Shown: positions 33,879-42,546, numbered from the stretch's first letter. The stretch: 64,000 nt of DNA from Gemmiger sp. An120 (GCF_002160955.1 NZ_NFLN01000008.1:1-64000); one strand, 5' to 3'. Notes: generated by a model not told the origin, from the letters alone. Numbers and translations are program-made.

Positions 33879-35630
33879 ATGGAAATGGTCAATCTGAAAA
33901 TCAACAACATCCCCTGCCAGGCACCGGCGGGCTCCACCATTCTGGAGGCCGCCCATGCCGCCGGCATTGAGATCCCCACCCTGTGCTACCTGAAGGACAT
34001 CAACGAGATCGGCGCCTGCCGTATCTGCGTGGTGGAGGTCAAGGGCGCCCGCACCCTGGCCACCGCCTGCGTCTACCCGGTGGCGGAGGGGATGGAGGTA
34101 TTCACCAACACCCCCAAGGTACAGGCCGCCCGTAAGACCAACCTGGAGCTGGTGCTGAGCGCCCACAACCAGGACTGTCTGGCCTGCGCCCGCAGCGGCG
34201 ACTGCGAGCTGCAGCGGCTGTGCCGTGAGTACGGCGTGGACCGCACCAACGCTTTCGAGGGCGAGATGCCCGAGCGCACCGTGGACGACTCCGCCGCCCA
34301 TATGGTGCGGGACAACTCCAAGTGCATCCTGTGCCGCCGCTGCGTGGCCGCCTGTGCCAAGAACCAGGGCGTGGGCGTGATCAACGCGCTGGAGCGCGGT
34401 TTTGCCACCCACATCGGCTGCGCCTTCGAGGCCCCGCTGGATGAGAGCACCTGCATCAGCTGCGGCCAGTGCATCGTGGTCTGCCCCACCGGCGCGCTGC
34501 ATGAGAAGGACGAGACCGGCAAGGTGTGGGACGCGCTGAGCGATCCCCGCAAGCACGTGATCGTGCAGACTGCCCCCAGCGTGCGCGCCACCCTGGGCGA
34601 GTGCTTCGGTATGCCCATCGGCACCAACGTACAGGGCAAGATGGTGGCTGCGCTGCGCCGCCTGGGCTTTGACGGGGTGTTCGACACCGACTTTGCCGCC
34701 GACATGACCATCATGGAGGAGGCCACCGAGTTCCTGCACCGGGTGAAGGAGGGCGGCCCGCTGCCCCTGATCACCAGCTGCAGCCCGGGCTGGGTCAAGT
34801 ACTGCGAGACCTTCCACCCGGATTTCATTCCCAACCTGTCCAGCTGCAAGAGCCCGCAGCAGATGTTCGGCGCGCTGAGCAAGACCTACTACGCCGAGAA
34901 GATGGGCCTGGATCCGGCCAGCATCTTCTGCGTGTCCATCATGCCCTGCACCGCCAAGAAGTTTGAGGTGGGCCGCGACGGCCAGAGCGCCGCGGGCGAG
35001 GGCATCCCCGATGTGGACGTGGCCCTGACCACCCGCGAGCTGGCCAGCATGATCCGCCGGGCCGGTCTGCGGTTTGCCGACCTGCCGGACGAGGAGTTTG
35101 ATCCCGCCATGGGCGAAGCCAGCGGCGCGGGCCACATCTTCGGCGCCACCGGCGGCGTGATGGAGGCGGCGCTGCGCACCGCCGTGGAGACCCTGACCGG
35201 CCAGCCCCTGGACAAGCTGGAGTTTGCCGACGTGCGCGGCACCGAGGGCGTGAAGGAAGCCACCTACGAGGTGGCGGGCCTGACCGTGCGGGTCTGCGTG
35301 GTCAGCGGCACCGCCAACGCCGGCAAGGTGCTGGACGCGGTGCGCAAGGGCGAAAAGCAGTATGACTTCATCGAGGTCATGGCCTGCCCCGGCGGCTGCG
35401 TGAACGGCGGCGGTCAGCCCACCCAGCCCGCCAGCGTGCGGAACTTTGTGGATCTGAAAGCCCTGCGCGCCAAGGCCCTCTACGACGAGGACGCCGCCAT
35501 GGGTCTGCGCAAGAGCCACGAGAACCCGCTGGTGAAGAAGGTCTACGCCGAGTTCCTGGGCGAGCCCGGCAGCGAAAAGGCCCACCACATCCTGCACACC
35601 ACCTACGCGGTGCGGGAGCGGCGGTTCTGA
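33879..35630 (+). CDS. hydA: NAD-linked [FeFe]-hydrogenase catalytic subunit
   Basis: 583 residues. Order: plant-type [2Fe-2S] domain (about 1-80), His-Cys [4Fe-4S] site (HNQDCLACARSGDCELQ), two [4Fe-4S] clusters (CILCRRCVAACAKN, CISCGQCIVVCPTG), the H-cluster domain and a small-subunit-like C-terminal tail. H-cluster motifs are TSCSPGW (residues 299-305), MPCTAKK and MACPGGCVNGGGQ. The first has Ser302 where the classical TSCCP motif has its second Cys; I recall this in other HydA proteins of trimeric enzymes. AGGAGG precedes the ATG. Last gene of the operon, with a terminator 23 bases on. Confidence 0.96.
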   Translation: MEMVNLKINNIPCQAPAGSTILEAAHAAGIEIPTLCYLKDINEIGACRICVVEVKGARTLATACVYPVAEGMEVFTNTPKVQAARKTNLELVLSAHNQDCLACARSGDCELQRLCREYGVDRTNAFEGEMPERTVDDSAAHMVRDNSKCILCRRCVAACAKNQGVGVINALERGFATHIGCAFEAPLDESTCISCGQCIVVCPTGALHEKDETGKVWDALSDPRKHVIVQTAPSVRATLGECFGMPIGTNVQGKMVAALRRLGFDGVFDTDFAADMTIMEEATEFLHRVKEGGPLPLITSCSPGWVKYCETFHPDFIPNLSSCKSPQQMFGALSKTYYAEKMGLDPASIFCVSIMPCTAKKFEVGRDGQSAAGEGIPDVDVALTTRELASMIRRAGLRFADLPDEEFDPAMGEASGAGHIFGATGGVMEAALRTAVETLTGQPLDKLEFADVRGTEGVKEATYEVAGLTVRVCVVSGTANAGKVLDAVRKGEKQYDFIEVMACPGGCVNGGGQPTQPASVRNFVDLKALRAKALYDEDAAMGLRKSHENPLVKKVYAEFLGEPGSEKAHHILHTTYAVRERRF

Positions 35631-35652
35631 TCGGTTTCGTTAACTATAACAG

Positions 35653-35695
35653 GCAAGGCCGGTGCGCAGATGCGCACCGGCCTTGCTTTTGTTTT
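35653..35695 (+). terminator. Terminator of the hydrogenase operon
   Basis: A 15-bp perfect stem (35653-35667 with 35672-35686) with a 4-base loop is followed by TTTTGTTTT. Its arm AAGGCCGGTGCG is shared with the cysE terminator. Confidence 0.9.
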
Positions 35696-35699
35696 GCCC

Positions 35700-36239
35700 T
35701 CAGCAGGGGAATCCCGGCGGGATGGTGGCGGCCACGATGGTCTGCAGTGCCCGCATCACCGCCTGTTCGCCAAAGCGGCGGTTCTCCCGGAATGCGTAAT
35801 AGCTGCCGTAGACGCTGTAGCTGAGCAGCACGTTGACCCGGGCGTCCTCCCGCAGGTCGGGGCGGGCGTCAAAGAACACCCGCTTGATCTCGGCGGTCAG
35901 CTTTTCGGCCAGACGGCCGCTGCGCTGACCGGAAAACAGCAGTTCCAGCTCGCTGCTCTGCCGGGCGTAGGCCTCGTACAGCCAGCGCAGAAACCACTCC
36001 GGCTCCTGCAGCATCCGCTCCGGCGCGGGCAGGCTGCCCGCCACCTTGGCCAGCGCCTCGGTTTCCAGCCGGTCGGCCAGGTCGTACAGGTCCCGGTAGT
36101 ACACATAAAAGGTGGATTTGTTGATCTGGGCCGCGGCGCACAGCTCCTTGACCGTCATCTCCTCCGGCTCCTTGCGCACCCGCAGCTGCATAAACGCCTC
36201 CCGGATGCTGCGCCGGGTCTTTTCCACTCGAATATCCAT
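35700..36239 (-). CDS. TetR family transcriptional regulator
   Basis: 179 residues. The N-terminal helix-turn-helix is TVKELCAAAQINKSTFYVYY, with RRSIREAFMQL before it. The C-terminal part is helical and ligand-binding, of the TetR_C type with no known ligand. AGGAGGAG precedes the ATG at 36239. It diverges from glgB, with a large inverted repeat in between, so autoregulation and control of glgB are likely but unproven. Confidence 0.88.
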   Translation of the reverse strand: MDIRVEKTRRSIREAFMQLRVRKEPEEMTVKELCAAAQINKSTFYVYYRDLYDLADRLETEALAKVAGSLPAPERMLQEPEWFLRWLYEAYARQSSELELLFSGQRSGRLAEKLTAEIKRVFFDARPDLREDARVNVLLSYSVYGSYYAFRENRRFGEQAVMRALQTIVAATIPPGFPC

Positions 36240-36260
36240 GGCTCCTCCTTTTTTCCGACC

Positions 36261-36300
36261 AATCCGCCGGTAAGTTGGTTTTCCAACGATTCGGCGGATT
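36261..36300. promoter_or_regulatory. 40-bp dyad between tetR and glgB, candidate TetR operator
   Basis: AATCCGCCG (36261-36269) and CGGCGGATT (36292-36300) are perfect inverted arms around a second dyad, GTTGG-TTTT-CCAAC (36274-36287). The inner motif GTTGGTTTTC occurs again in inverted orientation at 36349-36358, near the glgB ribosome site. The nested symmetry fits binding by one or two TetR dimers. It lies only 22 bases from the tetR start codon. Confidence 0.5.
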
Positions 36301-36387
36301 TGCTGGTGGCGGCCGTGCCGTCTGTCCTGTATGCTTGAGTATACCAAAGAAAACCAACGGCTGTCTATTATTTTGCGAGGTACCGGC

Positions 36388-38133
36388 ATGGATGAATCGG
36401 CATTTTACGGGGGCTGGGAATTTGCCGCCCACAAATTTCTGGGCGCGCACCCGGACGGGGAGGGCGCGGTGTTCCGCACCTACGCCCCGGCGGCGGTGCA
36501 GGTGGGCCTGATCGGCACATTCAGCAACTGGCAGGAGATACCCATGCGCCGTGTCCGGGACGGCAATTTCTGGGAGGTGCAGGCGGAGACGGTTCCGCCC
36601 GGTTCCCTGTACAAATTCCGCATCCACCGCCCGGACGGCGGCGTTACCGACCACGCCGACCCCTATGCCTTCGGCGCGGAGCTGCGGCCCGCCACCGCCT
36701 CGGTATACTGGGGCGACAGCCTGTATCGGTTCCGGGACGAAGCCTGGATGGCAGGGGAGGGGCGCTGGGGCGGCCCGCCGAACATCTACGAACTGCACGC
36801 GGGCAGCTGGCAGACCCGGCCGGAGGAAGAGGGCCCCGATCGCTGGTACTTCTACGGCGAACTGGCCGACCGGCTGGTGCCCTACCTGCTGGAGATGGGC
36901 TACACCCATCTGGAACTGATGCCCCTGACCGAATACCCCTGCGACGAGTCCTGGGGCTACCAGGCCACCGGTTTTTTCAGCCCCACCGCCCGCTACGGCC
37001 ACCCGGACGGGCTGCGGTATCTGGTGGACCGGTGCCACCGGGCGGGCATCGGGGTGCTGCTGGATTTTGTGCCGGTGCACTTTGCGGTAAACGACTATGC
37101 CCTGTGGAACTACGACGGCACCGCCCTGTACGAGTATCCGCATCCGGACGTGGGCTACAACCAGTGGGGCAGCTGCAATTTCTGTCTGTCCCGGGGGGAG
37201 GTGCGCAGCTTTCTCCAGTCGGCGGCCTGCTACTGGCTGGAGGAGTTTCATCTTGACGGGCTGCGGCTGGATGCGGTATCCCACCTGATCTACTGGCAGG
37301 GTGACCCGGCCCGGGGCGAAAACGGGCCCGGGCTGGCCTTTGCCCGCAGCCTGACCGACGGGCTGCATGCCCGGTTTCCCCGGACGCTGCTGATCGCGGA
37401 GGACTCCACCGCCCGGCCCGGCACCACCGCCCCCACCCGGGAGGGCGGGCTGGGCTTTGATGGAAAATGGGATCTGGGCTGGATGAACGATACGCTGGCC
37501 TATTTCCGTCTGCCGCCCGACCAGCGGGCGGGCCGGGGCGAGCTGCTGGCCTTTTCCATGCATTATCATTACGGGGAGCGGTATCTGCTTCCCCTTTCCC
37601 ACGACGAGACGGTGCACGGCAAGGGCACCATGCTGCGCAAGATGTACGGCACCCCCGCGGAGCAGCTGGCCCAGCTGCGGGCGCTGTACCTGTACATGTA
37701 CGCCCATCCCGGGGCCAAACTGGACTTCATGGGCAACGAATGGGCCCAGGCGCGGGAATGGGATCCGGCCCGCTCCCAGGACTGGGATTGCCTGGAACAG
37801 CCGGAGCACCGGGCCCTTTGGGAGTACCGGCGGGCGCTGCATCATTTCTGGAAAGGCTGCCCGGCGCTGTGGGCCGCCGACCGGGATCCGGCAGGCTTTG
37901 CCTGGCTGGAGGGCGGCCGGGGCGAAGCGGGCGTGTTCGCCTTTGAGCGGCGGGGCGCAGGGCAGCGGGTGCTGGCGCTGTTTCAGTTCGGCGGCCGGCC
38001 CCTGGCCTGGCGCTGTCCGGCCGGTATGCGGCTGCGGCCGCTGTTTACCGCCGACGGCGGCCCGGCCCCGGCAGTGCAAAACGGCGTTCTTTTGCTGCCT
38101 GCTTTCGGCGGCTGGTGCTGGGAGCTCGGCTGA
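36388..38133 (+). CDS. glgB: 1,4-alpha-glucan branching enzyme
   Basis: Creates alpha-1,6 branches in glycogen. The protein has 581 residues: an N-terminal CBM48 domain (GAVFRTYAPAAVQVGLIGTF), GH13 barrel and C-terminal beta domain. Catalytic residues are Asp295 (GLRLDAVSHL), Glu338 (LLIAEDSTA) and Asp406 (LSHDETVHG); HDE instead of HDD is normal for branching enzymes. It is slightly short because the first extra N-terminal domain of E. coli GlgB is absent. The ATG at 36388 (GCGAGG before it) is preferred to 36331, which is in the promoter region. No other glycogen gene is adjacent. Confidence 0.92.
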   Translation: MDESAFYGGWEFAAHKFLGAHPDGEGAVFRTYAPAAVQVGLIGTFSNWQEIPMRRVRDGNFWEVQAETVPPGSLYKFRIHRPDGGVTDHADPYAFGAELRPATASVYWGDSLYRFRDEAWMAGEGRWGGPPNIYELHAGSWQTRPEEEGPDRWYFYGELADRLVPYLLEMGYTHLELMPLTEYPCDESWGYQATGFFSPTARYGHPDGLRYLVDRCHRAGIGVLLDFVPVHFAVNDYALWNYDGTALYEYPHPDVGYNQWGSCNFCLSRGEVRSFLQSAACYWLEEFHLDGLRLDAVSHLIYWQGDPARGENGPGLAFARSLTDGLHARFPRTLLIAEDSTARPGTTAPTREGGLGFDGKWDLGWMNDTLAYFRLPPDQRAGRGELLAFSMHYHYGERYLLPLSHDETVHGKGTMLRKMYGTPAEQLAQLRALYLYMYAHPGAKLDFMGNEWAQAREWDPARSQDWDCLEQPEHRALWEYRRALHHFWKGCPALWAADRDPAGFAWLEGGRGEAGVFAFERRGAGQRVLALFQFGGRPLAWRCPAGMRLRPLFTADGGPAPAVQNGVLLLPAFGGWCWELG

Positions 38134-38227
38134 AATCTGGATGCGGCGGGCAAAACGTGGTATACTGCTCTGCGTGGAATGACAGAAACAAGGCGCGGCC
38201 GTCCGGCCGCGGGAAAGGCAGAGCAAT

Positions 38228-38662
38228 ATGCAGACAAAGGATCAAATGGCCGGGGAACAGCTCCAGCGGCTGGAACAGGAAAGCGGGTTTATGACCCATA
38301 ACGGCATACAGGCGGTGTACTGTGGGGAAGACCGGGCTGTGGTACAGGCTCAGGTGGGCCCCAACGCCCTGAACTGCCACGGCACCGCCCACGGCGGATT
38401 TTTGTTTTCTCTGGCGGACAACTGCGCGGGTCTGCTGGCGCTGGCAGACGGGTGCAGCTATGTGACCCTGGACGCCTCCTTTCATTTTCTGCGGGCGGCG
38501 AAACCGGGGGACATGGTAACCGCCACCGCCACCCCGGTGCGCCGGGGCCGCACCGTTCTGGTGGAACGGGTGGAACTGACCGGCCCGGACGGCAGGGAAA
38601 TGGCCGAAGGCACCTTTACCATGTACCGGGTAAGCAGCGAACCGCCTGCCCGGCTGCGCTGA
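38228..38662 (+). CDS. Hotdog-fold thioesterase, PaaI type
   Basis: 144 residues. The family signature is NCHGTAHGGFLFSLADNCAG, with the active-site Asp near its end, and CSYVTLDASFHFLRAAKPGD as the second strand pair. PaaI-type enzymes hydrolyse acyl- or aryl-CoA esters; the substrate cannot be told here. AAAGGC precedes the ATG at 38228. A TATACT box lies at 38161-38166 with a poor -35. No CoA-linked degradation genes are adjacent. Confidence 0.88.
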   Translation: MQTKDQMAGEQLQRLEQESGFMTHNGIQAVYCGEDRAVVQAQVGPNALNCHGTAHGGFLFSLADNCAGLLALADGCSYVTLDASFHFLRAAKPGDMVTATATPVRRGRTVLVERVELTGPDGREMAEGTFTMYRVSSEPPARLR

Positions 38663-38790
38663 GCACCCTGCAAAGATTTTACGGATTTTTTGCCCGGCGG
38701 GCATTGTGGATGGAGCAATATTTTGCTACACTTAAAGAAGTGGACCATTCCGCGCCCGCCGGGCGCAATTTTTTGCAGGGGGAACCGACC

Positions 38791-40146
38791 ATGAAACTTT
38801 TGAGCGGATACACCCGGGAAGAAAAAAGCTGGATGATGTACGACTGGGCCAACAGCGCCCACTCGGTCATTGTGGTGACTATTCTTCCCATCTTCTACAA
38901 CACGGTGGCCAGCTATATGGCCGACGCGGCCAGCGGCCTGAGCACCTGGGGCTATGCCACCAGCATCGCCATGGCGGTGGTGGCCCTGCTGGCCCCGGTA
39001 CTGGGCGCCTTTGGCGACTTCAAGGGCATGCGCAAAAAGCTGTTCACCATCTTTATGCTGGTGGGCGTGATCAGCTGCCTGTTCATGGCGGTGACCCCGC
39101 AGATGGATTTTTTGCAGCCGGAAACCGCCGAGACGGTGGGTCTGGCGGTGCTGGCGCTGTACATCATCAGCACCATCGGCTTTGCCGCCGCCAACCTGTA
39201 CTATGACAGCTTCCTGAACGACGTGACCACCGAGGAACGGATGGACAAGGTGTCCACCATGGGCTACGGCATGGGCTATATCGGCGGCTCCACCATTCCG
39301 CTGGTGATCTTCCTGGTGATGAACCTGGTGGGCGTTCCCATGACCACCTGCCTGTCCTTTGCGTTCGGCTTTACCGGCGTGTGGTGGCTGGTGTTCAGCA
39401 TTCCCCTGCTGCGCAACGTGCACCAGAAAAGCTGGTGCGAGGGCGAAAAGGGCGCGGTGGGCCGCACCCTGCGCAGCCTGGGCGGCACCGTGCGGGACAT
39501 CTGGCGCAACAAGGCCATGTTCATCTTCCTGATCGCCTACTTCTTCTACATCGACGGCGTAAACACCATCATCCACATGTCCACCAGCTACGGCAGCACC
39601 CTGGGCCTGGGCACCACCGAGATGATGCTGGCGCTGCTGATGGTGCAGATCCTGGGCCTGCCCTTCTGCCTGCTGTATATCCGCCTGAGCGAAAAGTTCG
39701 GCGCGCGCACCATGATCGGCGCGGGCATCTGCGTCTATGTGGCGGTGACCATCTTCGCCTTCTTCCTGGACAGCGTGTGGCAGTTCTGGGTCATGGCGCT
39801 GATGGTGGCCACCAGCCAGGGCGGCATCCAGGCCCTGAGCCGCAGCATGTTCGGCAAGATGATCCCGGACAAGGCCCGCAGCGGCGAGTTCTTCGGCTTC
39901 TACGACATCTTCGGCAAGTTCAGCGCCATCATGGGCCCGGCGCTGGTGGGCTTCACCACCGCCCTTTCGGCCGACGCCATGCTGGCTTCTCAGGGGCTGA
40001 CCCGGGCCACCGCCACCGAAACGGTGCTGGCCGCCATCGACAAGTCCAGCGCCAGCTGGGGTATTTTGAGCCTGCTGGTGATCTTCTTCATCGGCGGCGG
40101 GCTGTACTTCTTTGTACTGCCCCGGTTCACCAAAAAGAACAAGTAA
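38791..40146 (+). CDS. MFS transporter, UMF1/Atg22-like
   Basis: 451 residues with about 11-12 membrane helices. The N-terminus MKLLSGYTREEKSWMMYDWANSA carries the YDWANSA motif that marks the UMF1 (Atg22-like) family, and GAFGDFKGMRKK is the MFS loop 2-3 signature. Fungal Atg22 releases amino acids from the vacuole; bacterial members have no known substrate. GCAGGGGG precedes the ATG at 38791. The gene stands between a thioesterase gene and its own terminator. Confidence 0.88.
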   Translation: MKLLSGYTREEKSWMMYDWANSAHSVIVVTILPIFYNTVASYMADAASGLSTWGYATSIAMAVVALLAPVLGAFGDFKGMRKKLFTIFMLVGVISCLFMAVTPQMDFLQPETAETVGLAVLALYIISTIGFAAANLYYDSFLNDVTTEERMDKVSTMGYGMGYIGGSTIPLVIFLVMNLVGVPMTTCLSFAFGFTGVWWLVFSIPLLRNVHQKSWCEGEKGAVGRTLRSLGGTVRDIWRNKAMFIFLIAYFFYIDGVNTIIHMSTSYGSTLGLGTTEMMLALLMVQILGLPFCLLYIRLSEKFGARTMIGAGICVYVAVTIFAFFLDSVWQFWVMALMVATSQGGIQALSRSMFGKMIPDKARSGEFFGFYDIFGKFSAIMGPALVGFTTALSADAMLASQGLTRATATETVLAAIDKSSASWGILSLLVIFFIGGGLYFFVLPRFTKKNK

Positions 40147-40155
40147 CACGGCCAG

Positions 40156-40188
40156 GCGCCGGCGGATTTCCGCCGGCGCTTGCTTTTT
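40156..40188 (+). terminator. Terminator of the MFS gene
   Basis: A 10-bp stem (40156-40165 with 40170-40179, GCGCCGGCGG) with an ATTT loop is followed by TTGCTTTTT. Confidence 0.85.
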
Positions 40189-40209
40189 CCGGCTTTGCGG
40201 TGGTATAGT
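40180..40209 (+). promoter_or_regulatory. Promoter of the gtrA-phosphatase pair
   Basis: TTGCTT (40180-40185, inside the preceding terminator's T run), an 18-base spacer and TATAGT (40204-40209), 56 bases before the GtrA start. Confidence 0.5.
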
Positions 40210-40264
40210 ACCCTTGTACGGCGGCTTTGCGCGCCGTTCTTTTTTCGGAAAGGAGTCTTTTTCC

Positions 40265-40666
40265 ATGCACGAACAGACCGCGGCCCGGCGGTTCGGCCGG
40301 TTTACCGTTTCCTCGCTGCTCTCCGCCGGGGTGGATCTGGCTGCCTTTGCGCTTCTCTGCCGCCTGCTGGAGAGTGTGATCCCCACCGGCGCGGCCATTC
40401 TGGTGGCCACTGTGGCGGCCCGGGTGCTGTCCTCGCTGGTCAACTACCTGATCAACTATTTCCTTGTGTTTGAAAGCAAGGCTTCCTACACCCGGTCCGC
40501 CGGGCTGTACACCGGCATCACCGTGGGCAAGACCCTGTGCAGCGCCCTGCTGGTGGCCGCCGCCGTGCACATTCTGCCCCAGCTGCCCCGGCTGGCCGCC
40601 AAGATCCCGGTGGATGTGCTGTTGTTTTTCGTCAACTACCTGCTGCAGAAAGAATTCGTCTATTAA
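40265..40666 (+). CDS. GtrA family membrane protein
   Basis: 133 residues with four predicted membrane helices, the size and layout of GtrA proteins, which are thought to help move lipid-linked sugars across the membrane for glycosylation of surface polymers. RFTVSSLLSAGVDLAAFALL and the NYLINYFLVF segment are typical. AAAGGAG precedes the ATG at 40265. A glycosyltransferase partner is not encoded next to it; the neighbour 15 bases downstream is a phosphatase. Confidence 0.87.
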   Translation: MHEQTAARRFGRFTVSSLLSAGVDLAAFALLCRLLESVIPTGAAILVATVAARVLSSLVNYLINYFLVFESKASYTRSAGLYTGITVGKTLCSALLVAAAVHILPQLPRLAAKIPVDVLLFFVNYLLQKEFVY

Positions 40667-40681
40667 AAGGGAGGTACCCCC

Positions 40682-41410
40682 ATGAAGCTGCTGATCGTGC
40701 GCCATGCCGACCCGGACTATTCCATCGACTCGCTGACCCCCACCGGCTGGCAGGAGGCCGCCCTGCTGGCCGACCGGCTGAGCCGTCTGGATGTGACGGC
40801 CTTTTATGTTTCGCCGCTGGGCCGGGCGAAGGACACCGCCTCCCTGACCCTGCAAAAGATGGGCCGCACCGCCACCGAGTGCCCCTGGCTGCGGGAGTTC
40901 GACGCGCCCATCCGCAAACCCAACAAGCCGGACGCGGACAGCGTGACCTGGGACTGGATGCCCGCCGACTGGACCGCCGAGCCCCGCTTTTTTGACCGGC
41001 ATGCCTGGTTTGACCCGGCGGTGATGCAGGCGGGCGGCGTGGCGGAAAAGTACAAGGCCGTCATCGACGGGCTGGACGCGCTGCTGGCAGCCCACGGCTA
41101 TCCCCGCCAGGGGGAATTCTACCGGGCCGAACGCCCGAACACCGACACGGTGGTGCTGTTCTGCCATTTTGGGGTGGAGTGCGTGCTGCTGAGCCGGCTG
41201 CTGAATGTTTCGCCCATGATCCTGTGGCACGGCACCTGCGCCGCCCCCTCCTCGGTGACCACCCTGGTGACCGAGGAACGCCGGGAGGGCCAGGCCTATT
41301 TCCGGATGGGGGCGTTCGGGGATACCTCCCACCTGTACGCGGGCGGCCGGGAACCCTCCTTTGCGGCCCGCTTCTGCGAGATGTATTCCCTGACCGATCA
41401 GCGGCACTGA
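40682..41410 (+). CDS. Histidine phosphatase family protein
   Basis: 242 residues of the phosphoglycerate-mutase-like superfamily. The phosphohistidine motif is LLIVRHADPDY (RHA in place of the commoner RHG), followed by the Arg of SPLGRAKDTA, the acidic residue near REFDAPIRK and the second His in LFCHFGVEC. The substrate is unknown. GGGAGG precedes the ATG. It is cotranscribed with gtrA. Confidence 0.85.
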   Translation: MKLLIVRHADPDYSIDSLTPTGWQEAALLADRLSRLDVTAFYVSPLGRAKDTASLTLQKMGRTATECPWLREFDAPIRKPNKPDADSVTWDWMPADWTAEPRFFDRHAWFDPAVMQAGGVAEKYKAVIDGLDALLAAHGYPRQGEFYRAERPNTDTVVLFCHFGVECVLLSRLLNVSPMILWHGTCAAPSSVTTLVTEERREGQAYFRMGAFGDTSHLYAGGREPSFAARFCEMYSLTDQRH

Positions 41411-41420
41411 GCACAAACCG

Positions 41421-41464
41421 AAAAATGCCCGGCGGGGAAGATTCGTTCCCCGCCGGGCATTTTT
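41421..41464. terminator. Bidirectional terminator between converging genes
   Basis: A 19-bp perfect inverted repeat (41421-41439 with 41446-41464) with a 6-base loop is flanked by A5 and T5, so it works for both the phosphatase gene and the gntR gene. Confidence 0.93.
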
Positions 41465-42141
41465 TATGGTTTTTTCTTCTCAGTCAGTTCCAGCACGATA
41501 TCCCGGGAGGCCTCCATATGGCGCATCACCGCCAGATAGGGCCCGATCTCCACCTGCGCCCCCGCGCCGGACACCGCCTGGTAGATACTGCGGTGCTCCT
41601 CCAGCGCCCGGGCAGGGCGCCCCTGCTTGGCAAAGCTCTCCAGGGCGATGTAGGACACCCGGTGATTCAGGCTCTCGTACAGGCGGATCAGCTCCGCGTT
41701 GCGGGGAAACTCCGCAATCGTCTGGTGAAACGCCAGGTCGCAGGCCAGAATATCCGGCAATGGCGCTTTTTCACGAATCATCTGTTCCATGCAGCGCAGA
41801 CTCTCCGCCAGCCGGTCCAGCGCGGCCCTGCCGGCTTCGCTGTCCTTGGCAGCGGCCAGATCCATGGCGCAGTAGCCCTCCACCGCGGTGCGTGCCTGGT
41901 AGGTGGTCCAGATATCCTCCGGCGACATCACATGCAGGCAAAAGCCCTTGCTGGGCAGGATATCGATGTATTTGTCCTGGCTCAGCCGGACCAGTGCGTC
42001 CTTGAACGGCGTACGGGAGATCCCGATTTCCCCGGCCAGCTTGGTTTCGGAATAGATTACGCCCGGTTCCAGCCCGCCGGTTCGGATCAGGTTAAGCAGA
42101 TATTCATACGCTTTCTGCTGCAAAGGTGTATAGCCCGCCAT
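41464..42141 (-). CDS. GntR family regulator, FadR (FCD) subfamily
   Basis: 225 residues. The N-terminal winged helix is TPLQQKAYEYLLNLIRTGGL, then SETKLAGEIGISRTPFKDAL (recognition helix) and YIDILPSKGFCL (wing). The C-terminal all-helical FCD domain has the metal/ligand-binding His in ACDLAFHQTIAE and HRSIYQAV. FCD regulators usually bind sugar acids or other small acids, which suits the divergent sugar-acid operon. AAAGGGTGG precedes the ATG at 42141. Confidence 0.9.
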   Translation of the reverse strand: MAGYTPLQQKAYEYLLNLIRTGGLEPGVIYSETKLAGEIGISRTPFKDALVRLSQDKYIDILPSKGFCLHVMSPEDIWTTYQARTAVEGYCAMDLAAAKDSEAGRAALDRLAESLRCMEQMIREKAPLPDILACDLAFHQTIAEFPRNAELIRLYESLNHRVSYIALESFAKQGRPARALEEHRSIYQAVSGAGAQVEIGPYLAVMRHMEASRDIVLELTEKKKP

Positions 42142-42211
42142 GGTTCCACCCTTTCTGTCTGTCTTGATCACCGGCGCCCTGCCGGCCTGCATAAAATGAT
42201 CTTTCTGTTAA

Positions 42212-42241
42212 ATTATAGACTTTTTTCCGGCAGGCCGTCAA
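42212..42241 (-). promoter_or_regulatory. Promoter of gntR
   Basis: On the minus strand there is TTGACG (42236-42241), an 18-base spacer and TATAAT (42212-42217), about 70 bases upstream of the start codon. Confidence 0.65.
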
Positions 42242-42383
42242 GGCGCAGAAACAGTCCTTTATCCCTTGACCGGAACATTCCTTCTTTCCGTATCGCCATA
42301 TTCGTCAAAATATTCACAACTATCTTGAATTGTATTTGTGCAGAATCACAATTTATTTGTCGAAAGTTCAGTAAATCTCCCTC

Positions 42384-42413
42384 TTGAACCGTATACCGGC
42401 ATACCGGTATACT
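42384..42413 (+). promoter_or_regulatory. Promoter of the sugar-acid operon with an embedded palindromic operator
   Basis: TTGAAC (42384-42389), an 18-base spacer and TATACT (42408-42413). A 22-bp inverted repeat, arms GTATACCGG and CCGGTATAC around CATA (42391-42412), fills the spacer and overlaps the -10 box. A regulator bound here would block RNA polymerase, so repression by the divergent GntR protein relieved by a pathway acid is the simplest reading. Confidence 0.7.
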
Positions 42414-42546
42414 AAAGGTGCAAGCTGACAGACCGCACAGCACGCGCCTCGCCGGAGGGAGGCGGGCGGCGTGCTCCCCTCGGCGGTAGCGTGGCGATCA
42501 AACCGGCGGCCGGCGGACCCGGCCGGAAAAGGGAGGTTACTGGCAA

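Larger units (their letters stand above)
42142..42546. other. 405-base divergent control region between gntR and the sugar-acid operon
   Basis: It contains a promoter for each direction and the palindromic operator listed separately. The middle part (42261-42380) is AT-rich compared with the window and contains no gene that I can support. The last ~130 bases are the untranslated leader of the plus operon, very GC-rich, ending in GGGAGG before the ATG at 42547. Confidence 0.6.

Noticed and set aside
32049-35597. 1182-codon open frame antisense to hydB and hydA
   Set aside because: Spans two genes and their gap in the antisense direction with compositionally biased translation; the sense genes are certain.
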